Below, in pieces: positions 10,040 to 18,333 of a stretch of 64,000 nt of DNA. The stretch comes from Burkholderiales bacterium (GTDB lineage Bacteria > Pseudomonadota > Gammaproteobacteria > Burkholderiales > Burkholderiaceae_C): assembly GCA_017307855.1 (NCBI GenBank), contig JAFKGD010000006.1:1-64000 (forward strand), read 5' to 3'. The notes below the pieces were generated by a model. It worked only from the letters and a program-made list of their open reading frames with translations. It was not told the DNA's origin and searched no databases. The first letter of the stretch is position 1; each line of letters opens with the position of its first letter. A program made the position numbers and the translations under genes.

Positions 10040-10309
10040 TCAAAGATCCAGCACCAGTCGCTCACCGGCCGCGCGCGACACACAGGGCAGGAACTGGTCG
10101 CCCACGGCCTGCTCTTCGGGCGTGAGGTACATATCCCAGTGCTCCACCTCGCCGGCCAGCACGCGGGTGAGGCAGGTCCCGCACACGCCCTGCTGGCACG
10201 ACAGTGGCACCTCCACGCCGGCGGCGCCCAGCGCCTGCAGCACCGACTGGTCTTCGTGCACCCGCACCTCGCGGCCGCTGCGCGCGAGCTCGACGATGAA
10301 CGCGTTCAT
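10040..10309 (-). CDS. Plant-type [2Fe-2S] ferredoxin of the Rieske oxygenase
   Basis: An 89-residue ferredoxin with the ligand pattern C38-x4-C43-x2-C46 and C76 (SCQQGVCGTCLTRVL, then LPCVSRA). It resembles the C-terminal ferredoxin domain of phthalate-dioxygenase-type reductases (VanB/PdoR) but has no FMN or NADH module. It starts at 10309 in an ATGA overlap with the oxygenase stop, so the two are translationally coupled. It is the likely direct electron donor to that oxygenase. The reductase that feeds it is not in the window. Confidence 0.88.
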   Translation of the reverse strand: MNAFIVELARSGREVRVHEDQSVLQALGAAGVEVPLSCQQGVCGTCLTRVLAGEVEHWDMYLTPEEQAVGDQFLPCVSRAAGERLVLDL

Positions 10310-11535
10310 TCCTCGAGGAAGTTGCCGGCCGAAAAACGCACCGGCGGCGCCGCCGGATCGAAGCTCACGCCTGCCGGGTCCTCGCCAGCCGCCACGGCAT
10401 CGACCTGTTTCTTGAGGAAGCGGCGCAGCATGACGATGCCGCGGTCGGTGGTGGCCAAATGTTCCTCGGAGTGCCTGGCGATGTTGCCCTGCCCGATCAT
10501 GGCCTCGTTGTCGCCCGGAAACTGGCGGTGTTCTTCCTCGGTCATCTCCTCCCACAGCTTGCCGCCCAGGCGCGAACGCATGCGCTGCAGCTCGCCGGCC
10601 TCGCGCACGCGGCCAACCACGTAGATGCGGAAGCTGTGGTTGTCCAGCGGCAGGATCCAGCCCAACGACTCCACCATGCCGTAGCGGCCCAGGCGCGGGC
10701 TCGGGATGATGCGCAACGTGGGCAGGCCCGCCTCGCTGATGCGGCGCAGCGTCTTGCCATCGGGCAGCTTGCGGATCGACACCGTGCGCACGCTCTGCTC
10801 GGCCGTGTCCCACGTCACTTCGGGCATCACCGCCATCTGCTCGACGAACTGCGTGCCGCTGAACGACGAGTGCAGCACCACCACGTGGAACGGATCGACC
10901 AGGTTGTCGTAGTGCTGCAGCCAGTTGCATTCGATGATCTGCGGGCCGCCGCCGCCGATGCTGCGGTCGTCGGCCTCCAGGAACTCGCCTTCTTCCAGTT
11001 GCTCCAGGCACTCGTAGCGCGGCAACACGGGCTTGCGGTCGGGCGGCCCGAGGTAGGCCCAGATCAGGCCGTACTGCTCCTGCACCGGATACCAGGGCTG
11101 GCGCACCTTGTCGCGCGCGCGGCCGCCCTCGGGCTCGCAGGGCTGCTCGACACAGTGGCCCTGCACGTCGAACAACCAGCCGTGGTAGCAGCAACGGATG
11201 CCGCGCTCTTCGACGCGGCCGTAGTACAGCGACGTGCCCCGGTGCGCGCAGTGCGGATACACCAGGCCCGGCCGGCCGCTCTTGTCGCGGAACAGGATCA
11301 GTTCTTCGCCCAGCACGCGCACCTTGCGCGGCACGTCGGTGGCGTCGCCCACCAGCCCCACGGGATGCCAGTAGCGGCGCATGAGCTCGCCCATGGGTGT
11401 GCCGGCCGTGACGTCGGTGAGTTCGTGGCGCGAGGTCGGCTGCGGCCGGCCATAGGCCGTGCCCGTGTCGACGGCGATGGGGATCACGCGTGCGCCCGGC
11501 TTGTCGAGGGCGGTGGCGCGGCTGTCGGTACTCAT
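10306..11535 (-). CDS. Rieske non-heme iron oxygenase, large (alpha) subunit
   Basis: An aromatic-ring or O-demethylating oxygenase of 409 residues. The Rieske [2Fe-2S] site is complete: C96-x-H98 (PHCAHRG) and C115-x2-H118 (CCYHGW). The mononuclear iron site reads NLVDPFHVVVLH, with His217 and His222 and bridging Asp214. Overall it is closest in style to the phthalate 4,5-dioxygenase/phenoxybenzoate group, which use a single-type alpha subunit and a ferredoxin-reductase, so no beta subunit is expected. The ferredoxin follows with overlap, and a Bug receptor lies upstream. The substrate is unknown. Confidence 0.9.
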   Translation of the reverse strand: MSTDSRATALDKPGARVIPIAVDTGTAYGRPQPTSRHELTDVTAGTPMGELMRRYWHPVGLVGDATDVPRKVRVLGEELILFRDKSGRPGLVYPHCAHRGTSLYYGRVEERGIRCCYHGWLFDVQGHCVEQPCEPEGGRARDKVRQPWYPVQEQYGLIWAYLGPPDRKPVLPRYECLEQLEEGEFLEADDRSIGGGGPQIIECNWLQHYDNLVDPFHVVVLHSSFSGTQFVEQMAVMPEVTWDTAEQSVRTVSIRKLPDGKTLRRISEAGLPTLRIIPSPRLGRYGMVESLGWILPLDNHSFRIYVVGRVREAGELQRMRSRLGGKLWEEMTEEEHRQFPGDNEAMIGQGNIARHSEEHLATTDRGIVMLRRFLKKQVDAVAAGEDPAGVSFDPAAPPVRFSAGNFLEE

Positions 11536-11578
11536 GGAGTGCTTCCCTGTCTGTCGGAATGGAATGCGCGCGGGCGCG

Positions 11579-12559
11579 TCATTGCGGCCCGGTCACGCCG
11601 GCGGCCTTGATGAGCTCGCTCACGCGCGGATAGTCGTCCTTGAAGATCTGGCGGAACTGCGCCGGCGTGTTGCCCAACGGGACGAAGCCGTAACCCAGCA
11701 GCCGCTGCTGGATGTCCGGCATCGCCGTCACCTCGCGCAGCGCGGTCACCCAGGCTTCCTGCACTGGCTGCGGCAGGTGGGCCGGGCCGAACACGCCGAT
11801 CCAGCTGTCCACGTCGAAACCCTTGTAGCCCTGCTCGGCGAAGGTGGGCACCTCCGGCATGCCCGGCGTGCGACGTGAGCCGGCCACGGCCCAGGCCTTC
11901 ATCTTGCCGGCCTGCACGTGGCCGCGCGCGGTCGAAGGGTTGGCCCAGGCGAAGTCGAGCTGGCCGCCGAACAGGTCGTTGTGTGCCGCCGCCTCTGACT
12001 TGTAGGGCACGTGGACCATGTCCAGCCCGGTCTGTCGCGTGAGCAGTTCGCCGAACAGGTGCGCGGCCGAGCCGTTGCCCCAGGTGCCGTAGTGCAGGCG
12101 CTTGCCGCCCTTGCCGCCGGCGACGAACTCCTGCACGTTGCCGTAGGGCGAATCGGCGCGGCCCACGATCATGGGGCCGCCCGTGGCCACCATCGACAGC
12201 GGTGTGAAGTCGGTGAAGGGGTCGTACGGCGTCTTCTGCATGATGGGCACGTTCACGTGCGTGAGCGGCAGCGTGAAGAACACCGTGTGGCCATCGGCCG
12301 GTGCCTTGGCCACGAAGTCGGCCGCGATGATGCCGCTGGCGCCGGGCTTGGCGTCGATGACCACGGGCTGTCCCCAGCGCGCCTGCAGCTTGTCGGCATA
12401 CACGCGCGCGAGCGTGTCGATCGGCCCGCCCGCCGTGCCGAAGGGCACCATGCGGATCACGCGCGAAGGAAAGGCGCCAGCGGGCTGGGCGCGGCCCGGC
12501 AGGGGAGCCGCGACGAGCGCGGCAGCGCCCGTGAGCAGAAGTTCTCTGCGCTTCATCAT
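11579..12559 (-). CDS. Bug-family (tripartite tricarboxylate) periplasmic receptor
   Basis: A periplasmic solute-binding protein of 326 residues. The signal peptide carries a KRRELLLTGAAAL twin-arginine-like segment and ends near LPGRAQ. The mature protein has the Bug hallmarks: VIRMVPFGTAGGPIDTLAR after the signal, GASGIIAADFVAKAPADGHT, and the late PEVPTFAEQGYKGFDV. These proteins are hugely expanded in Burkholderiales and bind carboxylates. No TctA/TctB membrane genes are nearby. It lies upstream of the Rieske oxygenase on the same strand and is divergent from a LysR regulator. An AGGAGA Shine-Dalgarno supports the start at 12559. Confidence 0.92.
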   Translation of the reverse strand: MMKRRELLLTGAAALVAAPLPGRAQPAGAFPSRVIRMVPFGTAGGPIDTLARVYADKLQARWGQPVVIDAKPGASGIIAADFVAKAPADGHTVFFTLPLTHVNVPIMQKTPYDPFTDFTPLSMVATGGPMIVGRADSPYGNVQEFVAGGKGGKRLHYGTWGNGSAAHLFGELLTRQTGLDMVHVPYKSEAAAHNDLFGGQLDFAWANPSTARGHVQAGKMKAWAVAGSRRTPGMPEVPTFAEQGYKGFDVDSWIGVFGPAHLPQPVQEAWVTALREVTAMPDIQQRLLGYGFVPLGNTPAQFRQIFKDDYPRVSELIKAAGVTGPQ

Positions 12560-12560
12560 G

Positions 12561-12625
12561 GGTTGTCTCCTATATTTGTGCTAGCGCCTCGAGGAAGGCG
12601 TGCAGGGCATGCTAAGGAGACAACC
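12561..12625. promoter_or_regulatory. 11-bp inverted repeat over the bug ribosome-binding site
   Basis: Arms GGTTGTCTCCT (12561-12571) and AGGAGACAACC (12615-12625) are perfect complements 43 nt apart in the bug-LysR divergent gap. In a minus-strand transcript the first arm would be an exact anti-Shine-Dalgarno for the bug gene. The same repeat could also be a LysR-type regulator binding region at DNA level. Confidence 0.5.
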
Positions 12626-12659
12626 GGGGTGCGGCAATTCGATTGTTTGGATACGAGAT

Positions 12660-13589
12660 ATGAACCAGCGTGATATCCGCAGCCTCGATCTGGGCATGCT
12701 GCGCACCTTCGATGCGCTGATGCGCGAGCGCAGCGTCTCCCGCGCGGCGGCGCGGCTGTTCCTCAGCCAGCCCGCCGTGAGCGCCTCGCTCAACCGGCTG
12801 CGGCAGGTGTTCGACGATCCGCTGTTCTCGCGCACATCCCACGGCATGGTGCCCACCGCACGCGCGTGCGCGCTGGCGCCCCAGGTCGAAGCCGTGCTGG
12901 CCAGCGTGGCCTCGCTGCTCGACGAGGGCAATGGTTTCGATCCGGCGCGCTCAGCCCGCATTTTCCGCATCGCCGGCTCGGACTTCGCGGGCCGCGTGCT
13001 GCTGCCGACGCTGGTGCGGCGGCTGGCCGGTTGCGGCTCGCAGATCCGCATCGTGTGGGAGCAACCCGGCACATCTGCAATGCCCGAGCGGTTGCGGCGG
13101 GGCGAGTTCGACCTCGCCGTCCTCGCGCGCATCCGCCCGGCCGAAGACATGCGCACACTCGCGCTCTACGAAGACAACTACGTGTACGTGACACGCCATG
13201 GCCATCCCCAGGTGGGCCGGCCGGTGACGCTGGACGACTTCTGCGCCACGCCGCAGGCCTTCCTCGGCTACGGAACATCGGCCCTGGAAGACGTGATCGA
13301 CGAGACGCTGCGCCAGCAAGGCCGCGAACGGATGGCGCAGGTGGCGCTGGGCGGCTTCGGCCAGATCGTCGACCTGCTCCAGCACAGCGATATGGGCGCG
13401 GTGATCGCGCGCCGCGTGGCCGATGCGTACGCCGATCAGCTCGCGCAGCATGCGGCGCCGTTCGGCCTGCCCACCTACCGGCAGCTGATCTGCTGGGATG
13501 CGCGCAGCGACCACGACCCGGCCACGCAATGGCTCACGGACGAAATCCGCCGCATCGTCTGCGGCGACCCCGCGCACGCGGCGGCCTGA
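12660..13589 (+). CDS. LysR-family transcriptional regulator
   Basis: A 309-residue regulator with an N-terminal winged helix-turn-helix (LGMLRTFDALMRERSVSRAA, then LFLSQPAVSASLNRLRQVF) and a periplasmic-binding-protein-like effector domain. The N-terminus resembles the NodD/NahR/LinR-type subgroup, which often responds to aromatic compounds. It is divergent from the Bug receptor and Rieske oxygenase genes, the typical LysR arrangement, so it likely controls them. The ATG at 12660 begins directly before the HTH; upstream in-frame ATGs would add sequence that does not match the family. Confidence 0.92.
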   Translation: MNQRDIRSLDLGMLRTFDALMRERSVSRAAARLFLSQPAVSASLNRLRQVFDDPLFSRTSHGMVPTARACALAPQVEAVLASVASLLDEGNGFDPARSARIFRIAGSDFAGRVLLPTLVRRLAGCGSQIRIVWEQPGTSAMPERLRRGEFDLAVLARIRPAEDMRTLALYEDNYVYVTRHGHPQVGRPVTLDDFCATPQAFLGYGTSALEDVIDETLRQQGRERMAQVALGGFGQIVDLLQHSDMGAVIARRVADAYADQLAQHAAPFGLPTYRQLICWDARSDHDPATQWLTDEIRRIVCGDPAHAAA

Positions 13590-13593
13590 CGGC

Positions 13594-14469
13594 TCAGTTC
13601 ACGCCGAACAGCCGGGCCGCGTTGCCCCAGGCAATGCCGCGGGCCACGTCGGCGGGCAATCCGCCGAGCCAGGTGCGGTAGTCCTGCATGATCTGGCCAT
13701 AGGTCTGCCAGCGGGCGTTGATCCAGGTGTCGGAGCCGATCATGAAGCGGTCCGGATAGGCCAGCAGCAGTGCGCGCCATTCGGCACACAGCTGGCCGCC
13801 CTCGCAGGTGAGGCCTGGCCGGTACGACAGCTCGCCCATCAGCGTGGGGTAACGATCGAGCAGCGCCTTCACCCGCGCCACCGGCGGGCCGCCGATGCCG
13901 GTGTGGGCCCAGACGATGCGGCCCGCGGGCGCGTGCGCCATGAGCAGGTCGATGGCCACGTCGTCCACGTGGGCGAGCACGGGCAACTGGTGCCGCGCCG
14001 CGAACTGCATGATCTTGCGCGCCACCGGGCCATTGGCGTTGGCGCTGTCGTAGAGGTGGAATTCGCCGATGCCACGATACGGTCCGTTGGCCGTGCCGCG
14101 CGCGAATTCGTCCTGCACCAGCTTCCAGATCGATTCGTCGCGGAACCAGTTGGTGTAGTCGGGCCGGTCGCGGTAGAGCCGGATGAACGGCACCACGGCC
14201 ACGCCGGCCGCCTGCGCCTGCTCGCGCGCCGCGGCCAAGGCCTTCGTGCCGTCGTTGGGACGGCTGTTGGCGACGATGGCCTTGACGCCACTGTGCTGCA
14301 TGAGCTTGAGCACGTCGGCCAGTGGATACGGCGACTGGGCTTCGATGTTGTAGTGCAGGTGCGCGTCGAACAGCGGACCTTCGTAGCCAGCCGCCCACGC
14401 CGGCGCGGACAGCGCAGCCGCGACGGCGGCCACGAGCAGCGCACGCAGGCGCACGGCGGCGGTGGGCAT
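13594..14469 (-). CDS. Exported amidohydrolase-family protein
   Basis: A 291-residue amidohydrolase-2-type TIM-barrel hydrolase. Residues 1-27 form a Sec signal peptide ([17 protein letters not shown]), so it acts in the periplasm. Metal ligands are seen in LFDAHLHY (Asp35, His37, His39), [16 protein letters not shown] and IGSDTW. Related enzymes hydrolyse or decarboxylate small carboxylates or lactones; the substrate here is unknown. Its start overlaps the stop of the dienelactone-hydrolase gene (ATGA), which argues for coupled translation. Confidence 0.85.
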   Translation of the reverse strand: MPTAAVRLRALLVAAVAAALSAPAWAAGYEGPLFDAHLHYNIEAQSPYPLADVLKLMQHSGVKAIVANSRPNDGTKALAAAREQAQAAGVAVVPFIRLYRDRPDYTNWFRDESIWKLVQDEFARGTANGPYRGIGEFHLYDSANANGPVARKIMQFAARHQLPVLAHVDDVAIDLLMAHAPAGRIVWAHTGIGGPPVARVKALLDRYPTLMGELSYRPGLTCEGGQLCAEWRALLLAYPDRFMIGSDTWINARWQTYGQIMQDYRTWLGGLPADVARGIAWGNAARLFGVN

Positions 14470-15158
14470 CAGCCGACGTGCTTGCGGAAGAACTCGACCG
14501 TGCGCGTGCGGGCCAGTTGGGCCGCCTCGGCGTCGTACGAGCCGCGGTGGTCGCAGTTGAAGCCGTGATCGGCTTCGTAGATGTGCACTTCCACGCCGGA
14601 GTGCGCACGCTTGAAGGCTTCCACGCCGTCGAGCGGAATGTAGTGGTCGCGGCTGCCGAAGTGCGCCAGCACCGGCACGCGCGGCTGGCGGGCGATTTCG
14701 TCAGGCGTGGTCACGCCGCCACCGTAGTAGGGCACGGCCGCGGCAAGGCCCGACACCTGCGCCGCTGCACGCCAGGTGAGCAGGCCGCCGTAGCAATACC
14801 CCACGATGCCGACCTTGCCGCCCGACGCCTTCGCGGCGTAGTCGACGGCCGCCTGCAGGTCCTGCAGCACGCCGGGCGCGGGCAGGGCCTCGACCGCGGC
14901 CTTGAGCGCCGAGCCCTGCTTCATGTCGTCGGGCGTGTAGCCCAGCTGCACGCCGGGCTGCACACGATGGAAGGTGGAAGGCGCCACCGCCACGTAGCCC
15001 TCGGTGGCGTAGCCGTCGGCCACTTCGCGGATGTGGGCGTTGACGCCGAAGATTTCCTGCACCACGACGATGGCGCCGCGCACCTCGCCCTGGGGCTGCG
15101 CCACGTAGGCGGGGATGGTGGTGCCGTCGGCGGCGGTGAGGTCGATGAAAGAACCCAT
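14469..15158 (-). CDS. Dienelactone hydrolase family protein
   Basis: A cytosolic hydrolase of 229 residues with the complete dienelactone hydrolase triad: Cys122 in GYCYGG, Asp171 in GSRDHYIP and His198 in ADHGFN. It also has the conserved Glu35 in VVQEIFGVN. Dienelactone hydrolases open cis- or trans-dienelactone to maleylacetate in chlorocatechol pathways, but many family members act on other esters. It sits 5 nt after the HCCA isomerase gene and overlaps the amidohydrolase start, forming a three-gene operon. Confidence 0.92.
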   Translation of the reverse strand: MGSFIDLTAADGTTIPAYVAQPQGEVRGAIVVVQEIFGVNAHIREVADGYATEGYVAVAPSTFHRVQPGVQLGYTPDDMKQGSALKAAVEALPAPGVLQDLQAAVDYAAKASGGKVGIVGYCYGGLLTWRAAAQVSGLAAAVPYYGGGVTTPDEIARQPRVPVLAHFGSRDHYIPLDGVEAFKRAHSGVEVHIYEADHGFNCDHRGSYDAEAAQLARTRTVEFFRKHVG

Positions 15159-15163
15159 GGTGG

Positions 15164-15781
15164 TCAAGCTCCTTGGTTGGGATGGTTGTCGAGTTTGCGT
15201 TGCAGGAAGTCGAGCCGGTCCTGGCCCCAGAACATCTCGCCGTCGAGGACGTACGTGGGCGCACCAAACAGGCCGAGGTCGATCGCGGCCTGCGTGTTGT
15301 GGTCGTAGCAGGCCTGCACCTGAGCGCCACGCGACTGCTCGGGCAGCTCGGGCGGCAGGCCGGCCTCGCGCGCCAGATCGGCCAGCGTGGCCGCATCGGA
15401 GATATCGCGCTCGTGCTGCCACACGGCCGCCATCACGCCGCCGGCCAGACGCAGCGCGGCCTCGGTGCCGTGGTGCAGATCGGCCGCGATGATGAGCCGC
15501 GCGGCATCGTCGGGCGGCACCGGGAAATGGCGCGGCTCGACGTTCATCGGCTTGCCCAGCCACTGCGAAAAGCGCCGCAACTCCAGCAGCCGGTAGGCCT
15601 TGCGCTGGGCCGGCCGCTGCGCCAGCGGCAGCCCGCCCGAGACCGACATCACACGGCCGAGGTCGACCGGCAGCACGCGCACCTGCGCGCCGGCTTTCGC
15701 GGCGATGGCGGCGAAGCGGTCGTGTCCGAGGTAGGTCCACGGGCTGTGGGGCGCGAAGTAGTAGTCGATCACGGCGGGCAC
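15164..15781 (-). CDS. 2-hydroxychromene-2-carboxylate isomerase (DsbA/GST-kappa fold)
   Basis: A glutathione-dependent isomerase of 205 residues. The N-terminus DYYFAPHSPWTYLG carries the active-site serine (Ser13) found where DsbA proteins have cysteine. The later GLFGAPTYVLDGEMFWGQDR is the strongly conserved cis-proline and C-terminal signature. In naphthalene degradation this enzyme converts 2-hydroxychromene-2-carboxylate to trans-o-hydroxybenzylidenepyruvate. Homologues are common outside naphthalene operons, and no ring-cleavage dioxygenase is adjacent here. First gene of the minus-strand operon, divergent from the SDR gene. Confidence 0.9.
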   Translation of the reverse strand: MPAVIDYYFAPHSPWTYLGHDRFAAIAAKAGAQVRVLPVDLGRVMSVSGGLPLAQRPAQRKAYRLLELRRFSQWLGKPMNVEPRHFPVPPDDAARLIIAADLHHGTEAALRLAGGVMAAVWQHERDISDAATLADLAREAGLPPELPEQSRGAQVQACYDHNTQAAIDLGLFGAPTYVLDGEMFWGQDRLDFLQRKLDNHPNQGA

Positions 15782-15884
15782 GGCGGGGTCTCCTCTTGGG
15801 GTTTAATAAGGCTCGAAAGCCTGCGAACGCCTGCCGTTGTAACGCATCGGCGAATCCCCGCCGCACCGGAAGGAGACACCCCCC

Positions 15885-16631
15885 ATGGAGAAGGTCCTGC
15901 TGATCACAGGCGCGAGCCGGGGCATCGGCGCCGCCTGCGCCCGGCTGGCCGCGCGCCAGGGCTGGACGGTGGCCGTCAACTACGCCAGCCGCGCCGACGC
16001 CGCGCAGGCCGTGGTGGACGACATCCGCGCCGCCGGCGGCCGGGCCGAAGCCTTCCAGGCCGACATGCGCGACGAGACACAGATCGTCTCGATGTTCGAG
16101 GCCATCGACACCCACCTGGGCCGCCTGCGGGGCCTGGTCAACAACGCCGGCGTGGTGGACGTGCCCGCGCGCGTGGACCAGATGAGCCGCGAACGCCTGC
16201 TGCGCATGTTCGACATCAACGTGCTGGGCGCCTTCAGCTGCACGCGCGAGGCGGTGCGCCGCATGAGCACGAAGCATGGCGGCACGGGCGGAGCCATCGT
16301 CAACGTCTCCAGCGCCGCGGCGCGCCTGGGCGCGGCCGGCCAGTACGTGGACTATGCGGCGGCCAAGGGCGCGATGGACGTGCTCACCGTGGGCCTCGCG
16401 CGCGAGGTGGCGGCCGAGGGTATCCGCGTGAACGCCGTGCGCCCGGGCCTGATCGAGACCGACATCCACGCCTCGGGTGGCCTGCCCGACCGCGTGCGCG
16501 ATCTCGCGCCGGGCGTGCCCATGCTGCGCGGCGGCACGGCCGAAGAAGTGGCCGAGGCCATCGTCTGGCTGCTGTCCGATGCCTCGCCCTACACCACCAT
16601 GTCCCTGCTCGAAATCTCCGGAGGCCGCTGA
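15885..16631 (+). CDS. SDR-family NAD(P)-dependent oxidoreductase
   Basis: A 248-residue classical short-chain dehydrogenase. The cofactor motif TGASRGIG is at residues 8-15, NNAG in LVNNAGV, active serines at VSS (about 142-143), and the catalytic pair Tyr157-x3-Lys161 (YAAAK). The substrate is unknown; FabG-like and sugar dehydrogenases look alike at this level. An AAGGAGA ribosome site precedes the start. The MaoC gene follows after 3 nt, so both probably act in one pathway. Confidence 0.9.
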   Translation: MEKVLLITGASRGIGAACARLAARQGWTVAVNYASRADAAQAVVDDIRAAGGRAEAFQADMRDETQIVSMFEAIDTHLGRLRGLVNNAGVVDVPARVDQMSRERLLRMFDINVLGAFSCTREAVRRMSTKHGGTGGAIVNVSSAAARLGAAGQYVDYAAAKGAMDVLTVGLAREVAAEGIRVNAVRPGLIETDIHASGGLPDRVRDLAPGVPMLRGGTAEEVAEAIVWLLSDASPYTTMSLLEISGGR

Positions 16632-16634
16632 CCC

Positions 16635-17138
16635 ATGACCCAAGCCACCCCATCCACCCCGCGCACCGATATCGAGTTCTGGTGGGAAGACATGAAGGTG
16701 GGCGAGACGCGCGCCCTCGGCTCGGTGTCGCCGACGGCCGAGCAGACCATCGCCTTCGCCAGGCAATTCGACCCGCAGCCCTTCCACCTCGACGAGGCGG
16801 CGGCGCGCGAATCGGTGTTCGGCGGCCTGTGCGCCAGCGGCTGGCACACCTGCAGCATGGCGATGCGGCTGATGGTGGACAACTTCCTGAGCCGATCGTC
16901 CAGCCTGGGTTCGCCGGGCCTGGAGAACATCAAGTGGCTCAAGCCGGTGTTCCCTGGCGACGTGCTGAGCCTGTCGAGCACCGTGCTGGAATCGCGCCCC
17001 ATGAACAGTCGGCCCGACGTGGGCCTGGTGCGCACCACCTGGTCGATGGTCAACCAGCATGGCGTGCAGGTGCTGCACATGGAAGGCTGGAGCATGTTCC
17101 GCCGCCGCACGCCCGGCGCGCCGGCGGCACCAGCCTGA
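16635..17138 (+). CDS. MaoC-family hydratase/dehydratase
   Basis: A 167-residue single hot-dog-fold protein of the MaoC type, which hydrates enoyl-CoA or related thioesters. The motif FARQFDPQPFHLDEAAAR holds the catalytic Asp and His of the hydratase-2 signature (D-x5-H), followed by the conserved VFGGLCASGWHT. It is translated directly after the SDR gene. An SDR plus MaoC pair fits oxidation and hydration of a CoA-bound intermediate. Confidence 0.9.
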   Translation: MTQATPSTPRTDIEFWWEDMKVGETRALGSVSPTAEQTIAFARQFDPQPFHLDEAAARESVFGGLCASGWHTCSMAMRLMVDNFLSRSSSLGSPGLENIKWLKPVFPGDVLSLSSTVLESRPMNSRPDVGLVRTTWSMVNQHGVQVLHMEGWSMFRRRTPGAPAAPA

Positions 17139-17247
17139 GCCCTGGCGCCGTTCGCGCGCGCCCTGGTCGAACCGGGGTGGCACGGATGGTGCAACCGCCC
17201 GCCTTTTCCGTCCCGACCCGCCACTTCACCCCACCGCAGTACCGCCC

Positions 17248-18237
17248 ATGACGCTATCCCGCCGCACCTTCGTCACCCGCGCCGCCGCCGGCGCGCTCGC
17301 ACCCGCCGCCACGTTCGCGCCGGGCCTCGTGCGCGCCGCCCAGCGCGTGCGCTATGCCTTCCCGGCACCCGCGTTCCTGGCGGCATTCACGCCCATCAAC
17401 ATCGCGCAGATCAAGGGCTACTACGCCGAAGCCGGCCTGGAGGTGGAATTCCAGTCGGTCGCCGGCGGCCTGGACGCCGCCAAACGCGTGATCGACGGCG
17501 AGTTCGACCTGGGCGGCGGCACGGGCGACACGCCCATCCTGCTGCGCCCGCAGGGCCTGCCGATCAAGGCCGTGGCGGTGCTGGGCGGCAAGTCGATGAC
17601 GCAGATGGTCGTGCGGCGCGAGGCCGGCATCTATACGCCCGAGGGATTCCGCGGCAAGAAGATCAGCGTTACCTCCACCACCGACACCACGTACTACACG
17701 CTGCTGGGATTCCTGGCCGCCATCGGCGTGGCGGCGGACGACGTCACCATCGTGCCGTCGGGCCCGGTCAACGTTTTCAAGCACCTCATCGACGGCCAGG
17801 TGGACGCCATGGCCGGCGTGCCCGACTGGGTGGTCCCGATCCAGCGCAGCGGCGTGCGCACGATGATCTTCCGCTCCGACGAGTTCTTCCCCAGCCTGGC
17901 ACAGGCGCTGCTGAGTTCCGACGCCGCCATCGCACGCCGCCCCGATGCCATCAACGCGTTCGTGCGCGCCACCGTGCGCGGCCTCCAGGAAACCATCCGC
18001 GCGCCGCAGGAATCGGCGAAGCTGATCGCCGACACGTTCCCGCAACAGAAGGGCAAGGCCGACGAGATCGCCGACGTGATCCGCTACTACGCCGACTATG
18101 TGTACCCCGGCCAACGCCGTCCCGGGGAGATGAATGCGCTGCGGCTGGAGAAGGTGCAGACCTTCTACCGCAACCGGAACATCATCGCGCAAGCGACGCC
18201 GGTGCGCGATCTGTACGCGCCACAGTTCACGAGCTGA
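17248..18237 (+). CDS. ABC-type substrate-binding protein (NMT1/SsuA-like), orphan
   Basis: A 329-residue periplasmic binding protein. It begins with a twin-arginine signal (LSRRTFVTRAAAGALAPAA). After the signal it shows a NMT1/THI5-like domain: FTPINIAQIKGYYAEAGLEV near residues 48-67, VDGEF/GTGDTP substrate-site region, and KISVTSTTDTTYYTLLGFL. Relatives bind nitrate, sulfonates, taurine, aromatic sulfonates or pyrimidine precursors. No ABC permease or ATPase lies next to it, so its partners must be elsewhere. It is 109 nt after the MaoC gene and followed at once by a repeat element. Confidence 0.85.
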   Translation: MTLSRRTFVTRAAAGALAPAATFAPGLVRAAQRVRYAFPAPAFLAAFTPINIAQIKGYYAEAGLEVEFQSVAGGLDAAKRVIDGEFDLGGGTGDTPILLRPQGLPIKAVAVLGGKSMTQMVVRREAGIYTPEGFRGKKISVTSTTDTTYYTLLGFLAAIGVAADDVTIVPSGPVNVFKHLIDGQVDAMAGVPDWVVPIQRSGVRTMIFRSDEFFPSLAQALLSSDAAIARRPDAINAFVRATVRGLQETIRAPQESAKLIADTFPQQKGKADEIADVIRYYADYVYPGQRRPGEMNALRLEKVQTFYRNRNIIAQATPVRDLYAPQFTS

Positions 18238-18333
18238 GGCCCCACGTTCGCTCACTGCGTGTAGCTCTCCGCCCCCCGAGGGGGCGCTCGCGCGCGGCCC
18301 CGGCACAGCCGGGGCGTGAGCGCGTTGCGCTCA
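18238..18333. repeat. Dispersed repeat, copy B (three-hairpin element)
   Basis: Begins at the stop codon of the binding-protein gene and ends on the stop codon of the convergent CNBD gene. It has the core CACTGCGTGT (18253-18262), a CCCCC/GGGGG hairpin (18273-18284), an 8-bp stem GCCCCGGC/GCCGGGGC with a 3-nt loop (18297-18315), and a 7-bp stem TGAGCGC/GCGCTCA (18317-18333). Its geometry is identical to copy A. One pair in each of the two 3' stems differs by a compensatory double change. Confidence 0.8.

Noticed and set aside
13594-14469. Exported amidohydrolase as 2-pyrone-4,6-dicarboxylate lactonase (LigI)
   Set aside because: The fold is related, but the signal peptide and lack of other protocatechuate 4,5-cleavage genes do not support that specific call.
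14469-17183. A 904-codon minus-strand frame spanning dienelactone hydrolase to MaoC
   Set aside because: Only its last 229 codons are the real hydrolase. The rest runs antisense to the SDR and MaoC genes, which have clear motifs and ribosome sites.
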